Source: a virus. From it: DNA of 36,879 nucleotides. Shown one piece after another: positions 1-7,035 of this stretch. Both the position numbers and the translations under genes were made by a program. The stretch's first letter is position 1. Every line of letters begins with the position of its first letter. Where the stretch lies: positions 1-36,879 of the IMG/VR virus record IMGVR_UViG_3300038696_000379. The stretch is one strand, 5' to 3'. The notes beneath the pieces are model-generated. The model ran no database searches. It worked only from the letters and a program-made list of their open reading frames with translations, and had not been told where the DNA came from.

Positions 1-2838
1 AGCCAAAATTCCATTAAGCCGCAAAAATTGAAGCTCTTGCAACAGGGCCTTATTCACAGCAACCATACCTTCAACCTCAATTTTTTGGGTAGTAGTATTA
101 TTTATTACCTGAGAGCTGCTGCCCGATCCACCGGTCAATTGGCCACCACCAAACCGTCCGTTGCGTAATTGCTCAATATCAGCTACCATGGCCTGCACAT
201 CCGGCCGGGCTAATTCTTCACTAGCTATTACATATTCATCTTCATGCGTAATACCGGCAATTTTACGGCCGGGTACTTTAGGGTCATTAATAAAACCACC
301 GCCTGTATAGCCGCCTGTATTAAATCGCGGCACTAATGAGCTAAATAAAACACCTGCTGCTCCTGCTGCCAGTCCGCCCGTAATTGCTCCTAGCAAACCT
401 TTGTTAGCAAACTCAGTAGAAAGAGCCCCAGCAATAGCCCTTGCCAAGTAGGCTTGAATTTCACTACGTATACTGTTCAGTACTGCGTTTTTAGCTTGGT
501 TGGCATTTTCCGCTTGGGCTGCCGCATTAAAGGCACTCATTGCCATGGTTTCGGCCATGCTATCTTGATGCTTTTTTTCAGCTTTAGCCATTGCATCAGT
601 TTGGTTTTGCTTATGGTCTAAAATTTTATTTTCAATCTCTATTGTGTCCTCACCAAGCTCTTTACGCGCTTCTAATATTCGTTGCAAATATTCAAGCTCA
701 AGCTCCCACATAGCTTGTTGCTGTTCTTCTTTGTTTAGTAATTTAAAATTATCCTGCTCAGCTAAAAATAGTTTCTCCTGCTCAAAAAGCTGAGCATAGC
801 TACTTTCCATTAAAGCCAATTGACTAGCCGCGGCTGCTTCATATTGTGCGCCATCGGCCTTTAAGCTGTCTAAATAAGGATTGCCCGTTGGTGCATCCTC
901 AGCAGAGGTATCACCACCCGCGCCTAAAATACCACCCGTTGCACTACTTGCAAATGAGCTGCTTTGCGGGTTTTCCTTAGCGTTTAATTCATCTAAACTT
1001 GTACCTAAACGTTGAATGATAGCCTCTTTAAGCTTTGCCGTTTCATTATACTGGGCTGTAGTACGGTCCAGCTCCTGCTGCGCGTTGGTGGCCTCGGCAA
1101 TTGAGGCGCTTAACTGCATTACATCGCTACTTACGTTGGCTATACCGCTAGCGCCCACACCCATACCACCCGCCCCGCCAAACTGTTGCAATACTTCTTT
1201 CGCCTTACTCAGTAAGCTTTCCGTATCCGTAATGGCACTAGCGTCAAAATCATCACCAAGCATATTAATAATGCGCTCGGTAATACGGGCCTCAGCGGTT
1301 AAAAGTCGGGTTTGGGCACTAGCTTGATTGCGGGCGGCATCCATAAGCTTCTCCTCTTGGCTCATCAGCACAATCTTTTTCACCAGCTCATCATTCACCA
1401 GGCGCAAGGCTCCGCTTACCTGTTCATTACTGGCCGTTTCGGCATTTAAATTGCCTAAATACTTAGGGTATTGGCTTTGCAGGCTTTCAATAATTTTTAC
1501 CCGCTCAGCTTGCGGAGTGTTGGTGCGGTAAAGTTGCGTTTCCATCATACGCATTTCAATGCGTTCTTCGGCTAGCGTTTCACTTACAGGCGTTTTTACA
1601 ATCTCTACGCCCCAAGCGGCAAAGCTTTCTAAAGCTTTAAGCAAGTCACTGCTCATAAACTTGGCCATAAAGGCCCGTCTAATCTTAGCTAGGTTAGCGG
1701 CAAAGTTTTCATTCTTGCGGTTATACTCTTCTTGCAAGCTGGTGCCACTGGCTATTTGCTCATTGGCTAGCTGCTGGCGCTCGCGCACTTGGTCTAAGTT
1801 TTGGCTCAAAGCTAAAAACACCTGAGAGCCACGGTCGCCCGTTACGCCTACCGCCTCTAGTTTATGCAAAAACTCCTCACTACTACTACTACCCTCGCGC
1901 ATTTTTTCTAAAAAGGCAATAAAGCCCGCGTTGGTGCCTTCTTCACCAATAAGCTTGCGCAGCTCGCCTTCGGCAAAGCCAGCCACCTTGCCAAACTTAT
2001 CGGTGTTCTTGGTAAAATCAGCAAAAAAGCCGTTTAAGGCGGTACTACTCATTTCAACTTTAAGCCCCAGCTCATCTAAAGTAGCGCCATAGCCCAGCAC
2101 ATCACCGGCCTGTATATTCAGCTCTTTACTAATACCGCTCATACGGCTAAGCCATTCCGTTAAAAAACCAGCATTAGCTTTAGTGGCGTCACTTACCGCG
2201 TTTATACCGCTACCAATATTTTCCATCTCTATACCAAAAATGTCGCTCATTTTGCCAATTTTCAAAATAGCGTCCTCACCTAGGTCTTCACCTAAGGCTA
2301 CTAATATTTTATTGCTTTGGTCTACAAAGTTGGCAATGTTCTCCACGCCTCTTTCGCCCATTTTTCCCGCTTCAGCGGCAATTTTCAGAAGCTCCGCGCG
2401 GCTGGTGCGCGTGTTCATACTATCAAACTTTTTTTGCAGGCGGTCAAGCTCCTGCGTGGTAAGCCCCGTAGTTTTCTGCACATCGGCCCGCAGGTCGCTT
2501 AAATCGGCCGCACGGGTAATGGTTTCTTTTAAAGTGAAAATTAAACCAGTAATAGCCGCTAAGCCTGCGGTTACCATGGTAAAGTATTTGTTAAAGCCCT
2601 GCGCCATACCGCTCCAACCCTTGTTTACGCCATACAGCTCATTACGCGTTTTGCGTATTTCAACATTAACCTGTTGAAAGTGCTTTTTAGCTTTAGCAAA
2701 CTCAGCGCTATCCCTTGGCATCTGCTTTAGTTGGTTACGCACTTTGCGCGCTTCACCCTCTAGCTCACGAAGGCTTTTGCCTGCTTGTTTATTATTTATA
2801 AAAACCTTAGCGCGTATGTCTTTTACCTGTCCGCTCAT
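1..2838 (-). CDS. Phage tail tape measure protein (3' end beyond the left edge)
   Basis: Tape measure proteins set tail length and help DNA ejection in long-tailed phages. Reading leftward from the ATG at 2838 the frame stays open for about 946 codons to the window edge. The N-terminus (residues 1-80) is charged and helical (QVKDIRAKVFINNKQAGK), followed by a hydrophobic helix near residues 85-103, a long helical body typical of the TIGR01760-type core, a coiled-coil stretch near 690-790 and a glycine/alanine-rich hydrophobic segment near 795-835. The ATG overlaps the stop of the upstream gene by four bases (ATGA), so translation is probably coupled. Position after three small tail genes fits the family. 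The C-terminus is missing. Assignment of role is firm; exact family is inferred. Confidence 0.9.
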   Translation of the reverse strand, partial: MSGQVKDIRAKVFINNKQAGKSLRELEGEARKVRNQLKQMPRDSAEFAKAKKHFQQVNVEIRKTRNELYGVNKGWSGMAQGFNKYFTMVTAGLAAITGLIFTLKETITRAADLSDLRADVQKTTGLTTQELDRLQKKFDSMNTRTSRAELLKIAAEAGKMGERGVENIANFVDQSNKILVALGEDLGEDAILKIGKMSDIFGIEMENIGSGINAVSDATKANAGFLTEWLSRMSGISKELNIQAGDVLGYGATLDELGLKVEMSSTALNGFFADFTKNTDKFGKVAGFAEGELRKLIGEEGTNAGFIAFLEKMREGSSSSEEFLHKLEAVGVTGDRGSQVFLALSQNLDQVRERQQLANEQIASGTSLQEEYNRKNENFAANLAKIRRAFMAKFMSSDLLKALESFAAWGVEIVKTPVSETLAEERIEMRMMETQLYRTNTPQAERVKIIESLQSQYPKYLGNLNAETASNEQVSGALRLVNDELVKKIVLMSQEEKLMDAARNQASAQTRLLTAEARITERIINMLGDDFDASAITDTESLLSKAKEVLQQFGGAGGMGVGASGIANVSSDVMQLSASIAEATNAQQELDRTTAQYNETAKLKEAIIQRLGTSLDELNAKENPQSSSFASSATGGILGAGGDTSAEDAPTGNPYLDSLKADGAQYEAAAASQLALMESSYAQLFEQEKLFLAEQDNFKLLNKEEQQQAMWELELEYLQRILEARKELGEDTIEIENKILDHKQNQTDAMAKAEKKHQDSMAETMAMSAFNAAAQAENANQAKNAVLNSIRSEIQAYLARAIAGALSTEFANKGLLGAITGGLAAGAAGVLFSSLVPRFNTGGYTGGGFINDPKVPGRKIAGITHEDEYVIASEELARPDVQAMVADIEQLRNGRFGGGQLTGGSGSSSQVINNTTTQKIEVEGMVAVNKALLQELQFLRLNGILA

Positions 2839-3179
2839 GTATTTTTAATTTCTAGCCGGGCCGCGTTTACCACCAAGTTTTCAAATAAGTCCAACACCTT
2901 TTTTTCAAGCCTAGGCACCTGCCTTCTTATTACCGGATTAAACCACGGCATAGGCTTTAGCTTACCGGCAGCATTTGCTCTTTCTCGCGTTAAGCCGCCA
3001 AAAACACCCATCTCTACAAAAACCAAGTGCCTTTTAAACTTAAAGCCAGCCGCGTCAATTTGCCCATCGCGGTAAACATTACTTACGCGGACCGTGCGCT
3101 CCATGCTACGCCTAGCATTTTGCGCCCAGTAGCTCACTACTTTATTTAGTTGATCAACCTCTTGTGGCTTTAAACTCAT
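2835..3179 (-). CDS. Small tail-completion-like protein upstream of the tape measure gene
   Basis: A 114-residue basic protein with no family I can name from sequence. It contains a motif-rich middle (FKRHLVFVEMGVFGGLTRE, then PMPWFNPVIRRQVPRLEKKV) and a helical C-terminus. It overlaps the gene before it and the tape measure gene after it by four bases each, so the three are surely one translational unit. Being directly upstream of the tape measure, it could be a tail completion, tail terminator or chaperone protein; this is inference from position only. Confidence 0.75.
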   Translation of the reverse strand: MSLKPQEVDQLNKVVSYWAQNARRSMERTVRVSNVYRDGQIDAAGFKFKRHLVFVEMGVFGGLTRERANAAGKLKPMPWFNPVIRRQVPRLEKKVLDLFENLVVNAARLEIKNT

Positions 3180-3697
3180 AGCTCGTATTTTTCAACGTTA
3201 GCAAAACGGCTGGCATCAAATTGGCCCAAAGGGTGGTTCCACTTAAAGTTGAGTAGGCAACCGGCAAAGCCGGTGTAAGTATCGGGCACCAGTTCAATAT
3301 CAAAACTGTTAAGGTCAATGCCAGGCAACACAAAACTCTTATTGGCCAAAGCGTAGCTTTTACGGTCGTTCAGCATTTTTAAAATAATATCTCGGGCAAT
3401 AGCAAAGCACTTTTCTTCTAAAGCCAACCGGGCGGCAAAGTCACCTTTGTCGTTTAGGCGGTCTAGTATCAGCACGCTTCCGCGGATAGATAAGCGCATA
3501 TTACTCTCAATTTGCGCCTCGGTATTTATCAGTGGATCCATGGCCGCTAGCAAGGGCCAACCTACCCGGCCTTTAAAGGCATTATCTAACTCATTAATAT
3601 TTACCCTAAAAAATTTGGGCGTGCCCAGGGCATGGCCAATCTCTACGTGTTGCGTGGCCAGCTCCTCTAAGTAGGCAAAGTATTTTTCTATGTTCAT
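3176..3697 (-). CDS. Hypothetical tail-region protein, 173 aa
   Basis: Alpha/beta protein of 173 residues without a recognisable domain. It begins MNIEKYFAYLEELATQHVEI, has a central helical part (RLALEEKCFAIARDIILKML) and a beta-rich end (NSFDIELVPDTYTGFAGCLL) reminiscent of tail completion or neck proteins, but I cannot place it in a family. ATG overlaps the previous stop by four bases. The location between the promoter-headed 299-residue protein and the tape measure suggests a tail assembly role. Confidence 0.75.
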   Translation of the reverse strand: MNIEKYFAYLEELATQHVEIGHALGTPKFFRVNINELDNAFKGRVGWPLLAAMDPLINTEAQIESNMRLSIRGSVLILDRLNDKGDFAARLALEEKCFAIARDIILKMLNDRKSYALANKSFVLPGIDLNSFDIELVPDTYTGFAGCLLNFKWNHPLGQFDASRFANVEKYEL

Positions 3698-4590
3698 CGT
3701 TTAGCGGCTTTTTTGCGGGCCGCCTCGCGGGCCTTACGTTTTACATCTTTAAGCTCTAAAAAAATAAGGCCAATACTCTGCTTAGCTACTTGGTCATGCT
3801 CTAAAAAATTAGTGCTTAAGCTTCTAAAAATGGTAATCCACCCTAAAGCGTTGGCCTTGCCTTCATTTTTACTAGAAAAAATATCGGGGTGGGCCTTTTG
3901 TATTTGCACGTATAATTGGCCAAACCACCAGGCAATTAGTTTTTTTACGGGCGGGTCTACCCTTTGCCACCGCGCGGCACTTACCTCTAGGGCAAAGCGC
4001 ACAAAAGGCACGCGGGCATCACCTTTAAACTCAGCCGCGTTAGGGTTGTGTAAATCGCTATTTCCGCAGGGGCGGTACAGCACCGCGCACAAAGTATTTA
4101 AATGCTCTTCGGCAGGGTTACCCTCGGTCAAAGCCTCTGTATATTTATGGTAAGCCATCCACGCAAAGTGAAACTCCTCCCCGCTAAAGTTGCTCAAATC
4201 TGGCGCAGGGCCTACGCAGCGCAATCCCTTAACCAGCACTTCATTTATTGGTAATGCTTTACGTTTGGGCTGCTCCAATAAAAAATTGGTGCACTCCAAC
4301 ACATCGGCAACTTCATCACTGTATAAGCTGTAGAAGGCGCGTTTTAGCGGTATTTGCCACCATTTAAGGTTTAGTAAAATCAATAAGGCTTTTAGCCGGT
4401 ACTCTTGCAATAGCGCATCAGCGGCAATTTTACTTAGCTGATTGCTGGCTTTAAAATGAAAATAAGCCTTGCGCCAACCCGGTAACAGCGGGGTAAGCTT
4501 TAGCAGCTGCTTGGTAGATAGTTGGTCCCAACTATCAGCAAATTTTAAAGTAAAATTTTTACGCCTAAAAGGTATTTGCAGCACATTCAT
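3694..4590 (-). CDS. First gene of the tail unit; helical protein of unknown function, 299 aa
   Basis: The frame extends upstream to a TTG at 4614, but I choose the ATG at 4590. It lies at exactly the same distance from the GTCCTTT promoter motif as three other late genes, and its N-terminus (MNVLQIPFRRKNFTLKFADS) looks natural. The 299-residue product is mainly helical, rich in Leu, Trp and Lys, and ends in a very basic tail (KRKAREAARKKAAKR). No family recognised. In long-tailed phages this slot, upstream of the tape measure, often holds tail assembly chaperones; no slippery frameshift site linking it to the next gene was evident. Head of the tail transcription unit. Confidence 0.75.
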   Translation of the reverse strand: MNVLQIPFRRKNFTLKFADSWDQLSTKQLLKLTPLLPGWRKAYFHFKASNQLSKIAADALLQEYRLKALLILLNLKWWQIPLKRAFYSLYSDEVADVLECTNFLLEQPKRKALPINEVLVKGLRCVGPAPDLSNFSGEEFHFAWMAYHKYTEALTEGNPAEEHLNTLCAVLYRPCGNSDLHNPNAAEFKGDARVPFVRFALEVSAARWQRVDPPVKKLIAWWFGQLYVQIQKAHPDIFSSKNEGKANALGWITIFRSLSTNFLEHDQVAKQSIGLIFLELKDVKRKAREAARKKAAKR

Positions 4591-4595
4591 AGGGC

Positions 4596-4630
4596 CAATA
4601 TGGGCCAAGCCCAAACTCTAAAAAAGGACA
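4596..4630 (-). promoter_or_regulatory. Putative late promoter a (GTCCTTT ... CATATTG)
   Basis: On the minus strand TGTCCTTTTTT is followed by CATATTG whose final G is six bases before the ATG at 4590. Numbering the G of GTCC as 1, CATATTG occupies 28-34 and the A of ATG is 40. This geometry is shared with the module before 11363. If CTTT (4-7) is the upstream box and 27-34 the downstream box, the 19-bp spacer equals that of standard Bacteroidetes promoters. Transcription would start at or within a few bases of the start codon. Confidence 0.6.
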
Positions 4631-4636
4631 ATAAAA

Positions 4637-4662
4637 AGCCCCTCAATTGAGGGGCTCTATTT
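4637..4662 (-). terminator. Rho-independent terminator upstream of the tail unit
   Basis: Perfect 20-base palindrome AGCCCCTCAATTGAGGGGCT (4637-4656). On the minus strand it is followed by TTTTTATTG, a good terminator for leftward transcripts coming from the accessory region. Its T-tract runs directly into late promoter a, so termination and re-initiation are back to back. On the plus strand it is followed by CTATTTATTT, a weaker tail. Confidence 0.8.
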
Positions 4663-4740
4663 ATTTGATGCTTATTTGACTAAAAACGCATTTCAATTTC
4701 TAAAGTGCTTGCGTTCAGGTATTTCTTATTTGACTGAGAT

Positions 4741-4833
4741 TTAATTATTAACCAAAAACAAAAAGCCAACTAATGCCAACAGCAATAGGCTGCGCCATAC
4801 TGCAGTTAGCTGCGCATTAGCCACAAGTTTCAT
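4741..4833 (-). CDS. Possible 30-aa single-span membrane peptide
   Basis: A minus-strand ATG at 4833 opens a 30-residue frame, MKLVANAQLTAVWRSLLLLA followed by LVGFLFLVNN, with a basic N-terminus and one strong hydrophobic helix. It resembles in size and layout the 35-residue membrane peptide at 7681-7788. No promoter or clear ribosome site is visible, and part of the frame overlaps a short repeat shared with 26655-26682, so it may be chance coding across a repeat. Confidence 0.3.
   Translation of the reverse strand: MKLVANAQLTAVWRSLLLLALVGFLFLVNN
4783..4810. repeat. 28-bp repeat, copy 1 (other copies at 26655-26682 and, partly, 7628-7648)
   Basis: CAATAGGCTGCGCCATAC then TGCAGTTAGC matches 26655-26682 at 24 of 28 positions, same orientation. 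It lies inside a larger imperfect palindrome whose outer arms read CTAATGC and GCATTAG (4770-4821). It marks the left edge of the accessory insert with the antirepressor and RadC-like genes. Confidence 0.7.
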
Positions 4834-4870
4834 TTTTCCCCTTGCGACCCGCATTTTGGCCATCGGCTCA

Positions 4871-4902
4871 GGGGCAAAGAGTGCTATCGCACACATTGCC
4901 CC
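4871..4902 (+). terminator. Hairpin with T-tract behind the antirepressor gene
   Basis: GGGGCAA and TTGCCCC enclose an inner stem GTGC-TATC-GCAC; on the plus strand the structure is followed by TTTTTG. It lies just beyond the stop codon of the leftward antirepressor gene. The T-tract is on the plus side, so it would stop rightward transcription; for the leftward transcript it would be a 3' stem-loop without a U-tail. Confidence 0.45.
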
Positions 4903-4915
4903 TTTTTGCCAACGC

Positions 4916-5407
4916 TCAGGAAAGAGCCTGCTGACCATTGAAGTTCAGTTTCATTTGATACCGATTGTCCAGGTAGCCTGCAAGCACTTGCTTTTCTCTC
5001 TTTATCTCTGCACCTATTTTGCCGTAGAGCCTTTCGAGCTTGCGCAATCTCTGATAATGCAACTTGGTTTCTTTTTCTTCTTGAAGGCTGCCATATAAGT
5101 AATCAAATACCATTTCCTGATACTTACTGAATTTCTCCTGCAAATTCTCATCAATAGTTTTTGCATTTATCAACTGAATCCACCTAATGAATCCAATTTT
5201 ATCAACCAAAATCCTCGGATAGTTATCGCCAAACATTAAACTGCTCGACTTTTTTGTCGAGTGGTTGGCCAATATTTTATCCGATTTGATTTTTCTTGTC
5301 TGATTTTCGTAGTTGATTTTGAAGAAATCGCATACAGGTTTAAGCCAGATGTACTCATTTTCGTACTGAACTGTGCTTTTGAACATTTCTATTGCTGAAG
5401 TTTCCAT
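4916..5407 (-). CDS. Phage antirepressor, P22_AR_N-like
   Basis: Antirepressors of this type bind a phage repressor and relieve repression. Residues 10-70 (STVQYENEYIWLKPVCDFFK ... NQTRKIKSDKIL) match the P22_AR_N pattern: a strand-rich start, an invariant-looking WLKPVC and a QTRKIKSD helix. Residues 75-110 include the typical YPRILVDKIGFIRWIQLI block, and the C-terminal half is a charged coiled coil. The frame extends farther upstream into the RadC-like gene, but the ATG at 5407, five bases after that gene's stop, gives the expected N-terminus (METSAIEMFKSTVQYENEYI). Length 163 residues. With the RadC-like gene it forms a two-gene operon inserted between late phage units. Because the visible XRE repressor is broken, its target may be another repressor. 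Confidence 0.8.
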   Translation of the reverse strand: METSAIEMFKSTVQYENEYIWLKPVCDFFKINYENQTRKIKSDKILANHSTKKSSSLMFGDNYPRILVDKIGFIRWIQLINAKTIDENLQEKFSKYQEMVFDYLYGSLQEEKETKLHYQRLRKLERLYGKIGAEIKREKQVLAGYLDNRYQMKLNFNGQQALS

Positions 5408-5412
5408 AATGA

Positions 5413-5871
5413 TTAAAGGATTATGCCACGGTCGGCAAGTGATACATAAGTTTCTGCTGTGAGTATGATGTGGTCGTGCAGGGTGATGTCGAGCATTCGG
5501 GCTGCATCTTTTATTTTCCACGTCATTGATTTGTCGGTTGCACTCACCTTAGTATTTCCACTTGGGTGGTTGTGGGCTATGATGATGGAATGTGCCAACA
5601 TTTTACAGCATAGCGATAGAAGCAGTTTTAAATCTACCATACTTGCCGTAGTGGTGCCAGTGTGTAAGCAGCGAAAGCCGATTACTTCATTGGCATTGTT
5701 CATAAATAGTACGCAGAATTGCTCCTGAATTTCGAGCATCTCGGCATCCCACATTTGGCGTAGTACGCGGTGGGCATCATCTGAGCTTGTGATTTTGACC
5801 GTACGGTCGTGGGTGGGTTTGTAGCTTACTTGTACTTCGGCCACATTCCAGTCACTCTTTCGTGTTCGCAT
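5413..5871 (-). CDS. RadC-family JAB/MPN-domain protein
   Basis: RadC-like JAB proteins of mobile elements carry a zinc-dependent protease fold; their substrate is not established. The sequence HNHPSGNTKVSATD (residues 100-113 from the chosen start) is the JAMM signature HxHPSG...SxxD, preceded by the hydrophobic strand AHSIIIA. The conserved N-terminal part begins WNVAEVQVSYKPTHDR. I place the start at ATG 5871 (MRTRKSDWNVAEVQV), giving 152 residues, the usual length for mobile-element RadC. The frame is open upstream to a TTG at 6078 with ATGs at 6039 and 6030, but that extension runs through a strongly structured 72-nt segment and looks unlike the family. Downstream partner is the antirepressor, five bases away. 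Confidence 0.8.
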   Translation of the reverse strand: MRTRKSDWNVAEVQVSYKPTHDRTVKITSSDDAHRVLRQMWDAEMLEIQEQFCVLFMNNANEVIGFRCLHTGTTTASMVDLKLLLSLCCKMLAHSIIIAHNHPSGNTKVSATDKSMTWKIKDAARMLDITLHDHIILTAETYVSLADRGIIL

Positions 5872-6254
5872 TTTAAAGAATTTTGAATGAATAAAAGAGG
5901 GAAGGTCGCTGCGAACACTCCAAGTCGAAGACTTAGACGAGCTGTCGGACTTGCACCGATACGCCTTCCCATTTTTTTTATTCCAGAATGTCTGATAATT
6001 GTTGTCTTCATAATTTTGAAGTGTTCGCATTACAAACATAGGAATTGATTTTTGATTTTCAATTAGTTTATTGTCCAACGCTATTTACAGGCACATTGCC
6101 AATCCTCGTTCCTGCGGTTGTCAAAGAGCCTGCAAAGCCACCACACGCCAACCGCACAAAATGAAACCAGATGGCTAACAGCAGCTATACCCCAGCCTGC
6201 CGCAGGCGCAACACAGTCCGATGGCATAGCTGCGGCCCGTTGGCAACCATTTAC
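5872..6254. other. Junction region between RadC-like gene and plus-strand gene: structured RNA candidate and palindromes
   Basis: This stretch of about 380 bases holds no convincing gene. At 5899-5970 a 72-nt segment has 7-bp ends GGGAAGG/CCTTCCC enclosing, on the minus strand, TCGG-TGCAAGT-CCGA and CTAAGTC-TTC-GACTTGG hairpins: a three-way-junction fold upstream of the RadC-like start. Around 6115-6157 GCGGTTG and CAACCGC form another inverted repeat, and an attC-like palindrome follows at 6173-6245. A weak upstream extension of the RadC-like frame crosses it. Confidence 0.5.
6173..6245. repeat. attC-like imperfect palindrome
   Basis: GGCTAAC at the left end and GTTGGCA at the right end enclose long complementary arms, GCTAACAGCAGCTATACC and GGCATAGCTGCGGCCCGTT (one arm has four unpaired bases), with an inner GCCTGC-C-GCAGGC hairpin. 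Size (73 bp), folded arms with extrahelical bases and the AAC/GTT ends resemble integron attC sites, although neither end fits RYYYAAC/GTTRRRY exactly. The next gene's ATG follows ten bases later. No integron integrase is in the window. Confidence 0.45.
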
Positions 6255-6640
6255 ATGACTAATCGAACGACCGAAATATTTAAATTTTTATATAAATCAA
6301 AAGACTGGATATTAACTTCAGACTTTACTAGTTTTTGCGAAAGCATAAAATAGAACAACCCGTCTTATACGATATTGTCAAGGAAATGCTGGAATATAAG
6401 TATCTAAAAAAAGAGTGTAGTGTGGATTCCCATAATAATGGAAACACCTTTTTTCTACTTGAAACTGACTGTAAGTATAGATTGACCATTAAGGGGATTG
6501 AGTATTATGAATCAAATCTTTTACGTGACCAATCGTATATTTCTAAACTAATGAATATGGCTAAAAAGTATATTAGTAAATCTATCATAGCTATTGCTGT
6601 TGCTGTTTATTTAATAAAAAAGTATTTAGAGAATAAATAA
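6255..6640 (+). pseudogene. Frameshifted small membrane-tailed wHTH-like gene
   Basis: From ATG 6255 the frame reads MTNRTTEIFKFLYKSKDWIL and onward to ...FCESIK and stops at TAG 6351-6353. The next frame continues without a break from the same point with KIEQPVLYDIVKEMLEYKYL to 6640. Adding one A in the AAAA run at 6347-6350 fuses both into one protein of about 128 residues: an N-terminal domain of winged-helix character and a C-terminal membrane helix (SIIAIAVAVYLIKKYLENK). Either the gene carries a one-base deletion or a -1 slip on the A-run restores it. It is on the opposite strand to nearly all phage genes, AT-rich and next to an attC-like palindrome, so it is likely an acquired cassette. 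Function unknown. Confidence 0.55.
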
Positions 6641-6659
6641 AAACACATGCCAACAAAAA

Positions 6660-6763
6660 ATAAACGCAAGGCGGCTTTAATCCCGCTTCGGTTCATATTA
6701 TCAGTTGACGAATTATTAATACTCATTTATAAAAATTTTTAAACTAAGCCGCCCTACGTTTAT
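6660..6763. repeat. Long-armed hairpin beside the cassette border
   Basis: ATAAACGCAAGGCGGCTT (6660-6677) and AAGCCGCCCTACGTTTAT (6746-6763) are inverted copies, 16 of 18 positions pairing and both mismatches G.T-compatible on one strand, around a 68-base AT-rich loop. It lies between the end of the plus-strand gene and the left direct repeat of the next cassette. It could terminate converging transcripts or mark a recombination end. Confidence 0.6.
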
Positions 6764-6768
6764 TAAAT

Positions 6769-6792
6769 CCGTTACGCTATTACTGAAGTGCT
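6769..6792. repeat. 24-bp direct repeat, left copy
   Basis: Identical over 24 bases to 7670-7693 (starts CCGTTACGCTATTACTGAAG, ends TGCT). The right copy is the 3' end and stop codon of the 35-residue membrane peptide gene. The left copy is detached from any gene. The pair encloses the two-gene accessory cassette, as expected for duplication on insertion or for attL/attR. Confidence 0.85.
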
Positions 6793-6811
6793 AATCCGAT
6801 AGCCCGTACAT

Positions 6812-7030
6812 TTAAGTCTTTTTCTTTTCTTTTTTTTCCACGCTCAAAAAAATATCTTCATCAATTGCGTTTAGGTATTTAATCAAACTATCCATTGAGT
6901 AGCCTTTTTGACCCTTTTCAATAGTTGCAGGAAGTGAAGGATGTATCCCTTTTTGCTCTAGTTCGTAAGTCGAAACCCCACACTCTTTGCGTAGGGCTTC
7001 GATTTTCTTTCCAAGTTCTTCTTTGGGCAT
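6812..7030 (-). CDS. Small XRE-family HTH protein
   Basis: A 72-residue protein consisting of one helix-turn-helix domain. Residues 8-30 (KKIEALRKECGVSTYELEQK) and the following SLPATIEKGQKGYSMDSLIK fit the XRE pattern of recognition helix and IEKG turn; the C-terminus is a lysine-rich tail (KKEKKKT). It begins five bases after the stop of the 138-residue gene, so both are co-transcribed from the promoter at 7491-7521. It probably binds the AGATAT-AAA-ATATCT palindrome in that promoter (inference). The pair resembles a toxin-antitoxin or autoregulated cargo module. Confidence 0.75.
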   Translation of the reverse strand: MPKEELGKKIEALRKECGVSTYELEQKGIHPSLPATIEKGQKGYSMDSLIKYLNAIDEDIFLSVEKKEKKKT

Positions 7031-7035
7031 AGATA

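Noticed and set aside
4834-4938. Upstream extension of the 30-residue membrane peptide to a 65-residue frame starting near 4938
   Set aside because: The extension overlaps the 3' end of the antirepressor gene and crosses the GGGGCAA/TTGCCCC hairpin; it looks non-coding.
5899-5970. tRNA or cobalamin riboswitch
   Set aside because: The 7-bp stem and GGTGCAAGTCC are suggestive, but no T-arm or anticodon arm fits on either strand, and the remaining B12-box elements are missing.
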